A stretch of 9,240 nt of DNA from an uncultured Tabrizicola sp. (GTDB taxonomy: Bacteria > Pseudomonadota > Alphaproteobacteria > Rhodobacterales > Rhodobacteraceae), in the NCBI GenBank assembly GCA_937858255.1, contig CALLZQ010000137.1, positions 1-9,240 of the forward strand, given 5' to 3'. Numbering within the stretch: the first letter of the stretch is position 1; each line of letters begins with the position of its first letter. The notes beneath the pieces are model-generated. The model saw only the letters and a program-made list of their open reading frames with translations. It ran no database searches and was not told the origin of the DNA. Position numbers and translations under genes: made by a program. Below are positions 6,145 to 9,240 of this stretch, piece after piece.

Positions 6145-6185
6145 GCATTGCCTGCCGCTGTCTTCCCTCAGCACTGGATGAGAAG

Positions 6186-7511
6186 ATGACCGATACCCCC
6201 TCACATCTGTCCACCCCTGCGCCCAAGCCTTCGGGCAATCCGCTCGCGCGGCTGCTCAAGGCGACCGAGATCGACACCCGGCTGCTCGGCATGCTGGGCG
6301 CCCTCTTGCTGATCTGGGTCGGATTTCATGTCTATGGCGCGATCTTCAACAATGGCGGGGCGTTCCTGACGCCGCGCAACCTGTGGAACCTGTCGGTACA
6401 GACCGCCAGCATCGGGATCATGGCCACCGGCATGGTGCTGGTCATCGTGACGCGCAACATCGACCTTTCCGTGGGCTCGGTCGTGGGCGTGACCGGGATG
6501 GCGATGGGCATCCTTCAGGTCGAGGTGCTGCCCGATATCGTCGGCATCGGCCATTGGTCGATCTGGATTGTCACCACCCTGTTCGGCATCGCCCTCGGGG
6601 GACTGATCGGCGCCTTCCACGGCTGGCTGATCGCCTATCGCAAAATCCCCTCATTCATCGTGACGCTGGGCGGGCTGATGGTGTGGCGCGGCATGGCCTT
6701 CCTTGCCAATAACGGCAAGACGATCTCGCCGGTCGATTCCACCTTTGCGCTCTTGGGCGGCGGCCCCTACGGCGCCATCGGCGCGACCGGTAGCTGGATC
6801 GTCGGCCTTCTGGCCTGTGCCGGCATCATCTTCCTTTTGGTCAATGGCCGTGCCCAGCGCCGCAAACACGACTTCCCGCTGCGCCCGCTCTGGGCCGAGG
6901 TATTCCTTGGCGCCATCGGCTGCGGCGCGGTGATCGGTGCGGTGCTGCTGGTCAACGCCTATCCCTGGCCCATCGGCATTGTAAAAGCCTATGTCAAGGA
7001 TCAGGGCCTGACCGTCGATCCCGAGACCCTGTTCATCAGCCATGGCTTTGCCATCCCCGTGCTGATCCTGATCGGCGTCGGCATCGTGATGACCGTGCTG
7101 ATGACCCGCACCCGCTTTGGCCGCTATGTCTTTGCCATTGGCGGCAACCCCGAGGCGGCCTCTCTCGCCGGCATCAACACCAAGGCGATGACCACCAAGA
7201 TCTTTGCCCTGATGGGCGCGCTGACCGGCCTTGCCGCCGTCATCGCCTCGGCCCGCCTGAACTCGGCCACCAACGCGCTCGGCACATTGGACGAACTCTA
7301 CGTCATCGCCGCAGCCGTCATCGGCGGCACCTCGCTGGCGGGTGGCCTTGGCACCATCTATGGCGCCATCCTCGGCGCGCTGGTGATGCAGAGCCTGCAA
7401 TCCGGCATGGTGCTGATCGGCTTTGACGCCTCGATCCAGCGGATCGTCGTCGGCCTGGTCCTCGTCTTCGCCGTCTATCTCGACAATGTCTACAACAGCC
7501 GCCGCAAATAA
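6186..7511 (+). CDS. xylH: D-xylose ABC transporter, permease protein
   Basis: This is a 441-residue inner-membrane protein of the CUT2 (RbsC/AraH/XylH) permease family. Hydrophobic segments can be seen at about 33-52, 72-90, 96-113, 124-150, 155-175, 200-220, 238-258, 285-307, 337-356, 371-400 and 414-432. The signature TRNIDLSVGSVVG (89-101) is clear. The loop GGNPEAASLAGIN (319-331) is the expected coupling helix that contacts the ATPase. It is somewhat longer than E. coli XylH (393 residues, from memory). The extra length lies at the hydrophilic N-terminus and in the middle (about 220-285, with a charged RAQRRKHD stretch). The ATG at 6186 follows GGA(TGA)GAAG. It lies 157 bp after xylF and 12 bp before xylG. 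A homodimer with two XylG subunits is expected. Confidence 0.94.
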   Translation: MTDTPSHLSTPAPKPSGNPLARLLKATEIDTRLLGMLGALLLIWVGFHVYGAIFNNGGAFLTPRNLWNLSVQTASIGIMATGMVLVIVTRNIDLSVGSVVGVTGMAMGILQVEVLPDIVGIGHWSIWIVTTLFGIALGGLIGAFHGWLIAYRKIPSFIVTLGGLMVWRGMAFLANNGKTISPVDSTFALLGGGPYGAIGATGSWIVGLLACAGIIFLLVNGRAQRRKHDFPLRPLWAEVFLGAIGCGAVIGAVLLVNAYPWPIGIVKAYVKDQGLTVDPETLFISHGFAIPVLILIGVGIVMTVLMTRTRFGRYVFAIGGNPEAASLAGINTKAMTTKIFALMGALTGLAAVIASARLNSATNALGTLDELYVIAAAVIGGTSLAGGLGTIYGAILGALVMQSLQSGMVLIGFDASIQRIVVGLVLVFAVYLDNVYNSRRK

Positions 7512-7523
7512 GGGGGGAGTGTC

Positions 7524-8291
7524 ATGACTGGGAATCCGAACAAAGGCACGCCGCTGGTCGAGATGCGCGACATCTCCATTGCCTTCGGTGGTATCAAGGC
7601 CGTCGATCACGTCACGGTCGATCTCTATCCGGGTGAGGTCGTCGGTCTCTTGGGCCACAACGGGGCCGGTAAATCGACGCTGATCAAATGCCTCTCCGGT
7701 GCCTATCACAAGGATGCGGGCGAGATCCTGATCAACGGCGAGAAGGTCGAGATCGACAGCCCCCGCGATGCGCGCAAGTACAATATCGAGACGATCTACC
7801 AGACACTCGCGCTGGCCGATAACCTCGATGCCGCCTCGAACCTGTTTCTGGGGCGCGAACTGGTGTCATCCTCGGGCTTTCTGGATGATACCCGGATGGA
7901 GGCAGAGACCCGCAAGATCATGGGCCGCCTCAACCCGAACTTCCGCAAGTTCAACGTGCCGGTTTCGGCCCTGTCGGGCGGTCAGCGCCAGTCGGTCGCC
8001 ATCGCCCGTGCGGTGTATTTCAACGCCAAGATCCTGATCATGGATGAACCGACCGCCGCGCTGGGTCCGCATGAGACGCAGATGGTGGCCGAACTGATCC
8101 AGGAGTTGAAGGCACAGGGCCTCGGCATCTTCCTGATCGAACATGACATCCATGCCGTGATGGATCTCTGCGACCGTGCGGTGGTGATGAAGAACGGCCA
8201 GCGCGTCGGCTGCGTCAACGTCAACGAAGTGACCGATGACGACATTCTCGGGATGATCATCGCCGGCAAGAAACCGCCGCAGGCCTACTGA
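7524..8291 (+). CDS. xylG: Sugar ABC transporter ATP-binding protein, single-domain XylG
   Basis: This 255-residue ATPase energises XylH. All ABC motifs are present: Walker [10 protein letters not shown] (44-52), Q-loop Q93 in YQTLALADN, signature LSGGQ (150-154), Walker B ILIMDEP (170-176, catalytic E175) and the H-loop H207 in LIEHD. The D-loop reads AALG rather than the usual SALD, as in FrcA-type sugar ATPases. E. coli XylG and RbsA are fused tandem ATPases of about 500 residues. This one is a complete single domain ending naturally at a stop, so two copies must pair. It is not a truncation, because the next gene starts in the stop codon. A GGGGGGAG ribosome site (7512-7519) lies 4 nt before the ATG. 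Confidence 0.93.
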   Translation: MTGNPNKGTPLVEMRDISIAFGGIKAVDHVTVDLYPGEVVGLLGHNGAGKSTLIKCLSGAYHKDAGEILINGEKVEIDSPRDARKYNIETIYQTLALADNLDAASNLFLGRELVSSSGFLDDTRMEAETRKIMGRLNPNFRKFNVPVSALSGGQRQSVAIARAVYFNAKILIMDEPTAALGPHETQMVAELIQELKAQGLGIFLIEHDIHAVMDLCDRAVVMKNGQRVGCVNVNEVTDDDILGMIIAGKKPPQAY

Positions 8292-9240
8292 TGTATATCG
8301 GTCTCGATCTGGGCACCTCTGGCCTCAAAGGGGTGCTTATGACAGAGGATCAGGCGGTGGTGGCCGAGGCCACTGCCCCCCTGACCGTGCCGCCCCCCGC
8401 CGAGGGGCACAGCGAGCAGGCGCCGGCGGATTGGATCGCCGCCGCTGAAACCGTATTCGACCGGCTGGCAACGCAGGGGCTGGGTGAGGTGCGCGCCATC
8501 GGCCTGTCGGGCCATATGCATGGCGCGACCTTGCTCGACAACCGCGATCAGGTGCTGCGCCCTTGCATTCTGTGGAACGACACCCGCAGCCATGAAGAGG
8601 CGGCCGAGCTGGACGGCGACCCGATGTTCCGTCGCCTGACCGGCAATATCGTGTTTCCCGGCTTTACCGCCCCGAAACTGCTCTGGATCGCCCGGCATGA
8701 GCCAGAGGTCCGCGAGCGCGTGGCCAAGGTGCTGTTGCCCAAGGACTATTTGCGCCTCTGGCTGACGGGCGAGCATGTCGGCGAAATGTCGGATGCCGCC
8801 GGGACAAGCTGGCTGAACACCGGCGCACGCGATTGGTCCGATGACCTGCTGTCGGCCACCGGCCTCGACCGCAGCCATATGCCCCGCCTTGTCGAAGGGT
8901 CCGAAGCCTCGGGCACCATGCGCGCCGAGTTGGCGAGCCGCTGGGGCCTGCCGAAATCGGTGATCGTCGCCGGCGGGGGCGGTGACAACGCCGCCTCCGG
9001 CGTTGGCGTCGGCGTCGTCCGCGCGGGTGAGGCTTTTGTCTCGCTCGGCACCTCGGGGGTGCTGTTCGCCGCCAATGACGGCTATCAGCCCGATGCCGAA
9101 ACGGCGGTGCATACCTTCTGCCATGCCCTGCCGAACACCTGGCACCAGATGGGCGTGATCCTTGCCTGCACCGATGCGCTGAACTGGTTCGCCGCCCTTG
9201 CCGGCAGCGATGCCGCCAGCCTGACCGGCGCCCTTGGCCC
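8291..9240 (+). CDS. xylB: Xylulokinase, N-terminal two-thirds (runs off right edge)
   Basis: The first 316 codons of a FGGY-family sugar kinase are present; the family is usually about 480-500 residues. XylB phosphorylates D-xylulose to xylulose 5-phosphate in the cytoplasm. The N-terminal phosphate loop IGLDLGTSGLKGVL (3-16), substrate motif GHMHGATLLD (74-83), ILWNDTRS (93-100), GFTAPKLLW (124-132), LLPKDYLRLWLTGE (148-161) and SDAAGTSWL (167-175) all follow E. coli XylB. The catalytic base is D232 in AGGGGDNAASGVG (227-239), and SLGTSGV (251-257) is the second nucleotide-site motif. The start ATG shares one base with the xylG stop (TGATG), with only a weak AGG upstream, so translation is probably coupled. 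The pairing with XylR and XylFHG implies the isomerase route, with xylA expected nearby. Confidence 0.94.
   Translation, partial: MYIGLDLGTSGLKGVLMTEDQAVVAEATAPLTVPPPAEGHSEQAPADWIAAAETVFDRLATQGLGEVRAIGLSGHMHGATLLDNRDQVLRPCILWNDTRSHEEAAELDGDPMFRRLTGNIVFPGFTAPKLLWIARHEPEVRERVAKVLLPKDYLRLWLTGEHVGEMSDAAGTSWLNTGARDWSDDLLSATGLDRSHMPRLVEGSEASGTMRAELASRWGLPKSVIVAGGGGDNAASGVGVGVVRAGEAFVSLGTSGVLFAANDGYQPDAETAVHTFCHALPNTWHQMGVILACTDALNWFAALAGSDAASLTGALG

Noticed and set aside
4910..6292. 460-codon minus-strand open frame over xylF
   Set aside because: XylF is unmistakable on the plus strand, and the antisense frame also crosses the hairpin region after xylF. No motif was seen.
6651..7709. 352-codon minus-strand frame over xylH/xylG
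   Set aside because: It is very rich in Asp, Gly, His and Gln with no domains. It is the complement of a hydrophobic permease sequence.
8285..9145. 286-codon minus-strand frame over xylB
   Set aside because: It is antisense to a well-conserved xylulokinase and has no motif or ribosome-site support.

Overview
The window is GC-rich, gene-dense DNA that reads like an alphaproteobacterium, most likely of the Rhodobacteraceae (Rhodobacter/Paracoccus type). The grounds are the very high G+C at third codon positions, the TamA N-terminus of the kind I recall from that family, a D-xylose ABC transporter with a single-domain ATPase, and a ROK-type xylose repressor transcribed divergently from xylF. 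No rRNA, tRNA, IS element, CRISPR array or phage gene was seen. The assignment rests on remembered protein families, not on a search.

Left part (1-3515). A truncated tamA (outer-membrane assembly factor, minus strand, probable TTG start) diverges from a secreted di-heme cytochrome c peroxidase/MauG-family protein (535-1851, plus strand). That gene converges, across a strong 10-bp hairpin, on a secreted FG-GAP/ASPIC-UnbV (CRTAC1-type) beta-propeller protein (3515-1953, minus strand).

Right part (3512-9240). This is a D-xylose uptake and phosphorylation locus. The ROK-family repressor gene xylR (minus strand) overlaps the propeller gene by four bases (ATGA), so those two are probably co-transcribed. 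Across a 213-bp AT-rich divergent control region lies xylF-xylH-xylG-xylB on the plus strand: periplasmic xylose-binding protein, permease, ATPase and xylulokinase. xylB runs off the right edge. The control region carries a perfect 14-bp inverted repeat and a second, weaker one about 61 bp away, both candidate XylR operators. One strong and one weaker hairpin with T-rich tails separate xylF from xylH and could lower expression of the membrane genes relative to the binding protein.

How it works together: XylF captures xylose in the periplasm, XylH with XylG imports it, an isomerase (xylA, not in this window) would make xylulose, and XylB phosphorylates it for the pentose phosphate pathway. XylR would repress in the absence of xylose. 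The least explained part is the secreted pair of an atypical di-heme enzyme and a propeller protein, and why the propeller gene is translationally coupled to a sugar repressor. The di-heme protein lacks two residues that are usual in bacterial peroxidases: the distal His (Glu78 here) and the inter-heme Trp (His119 here).
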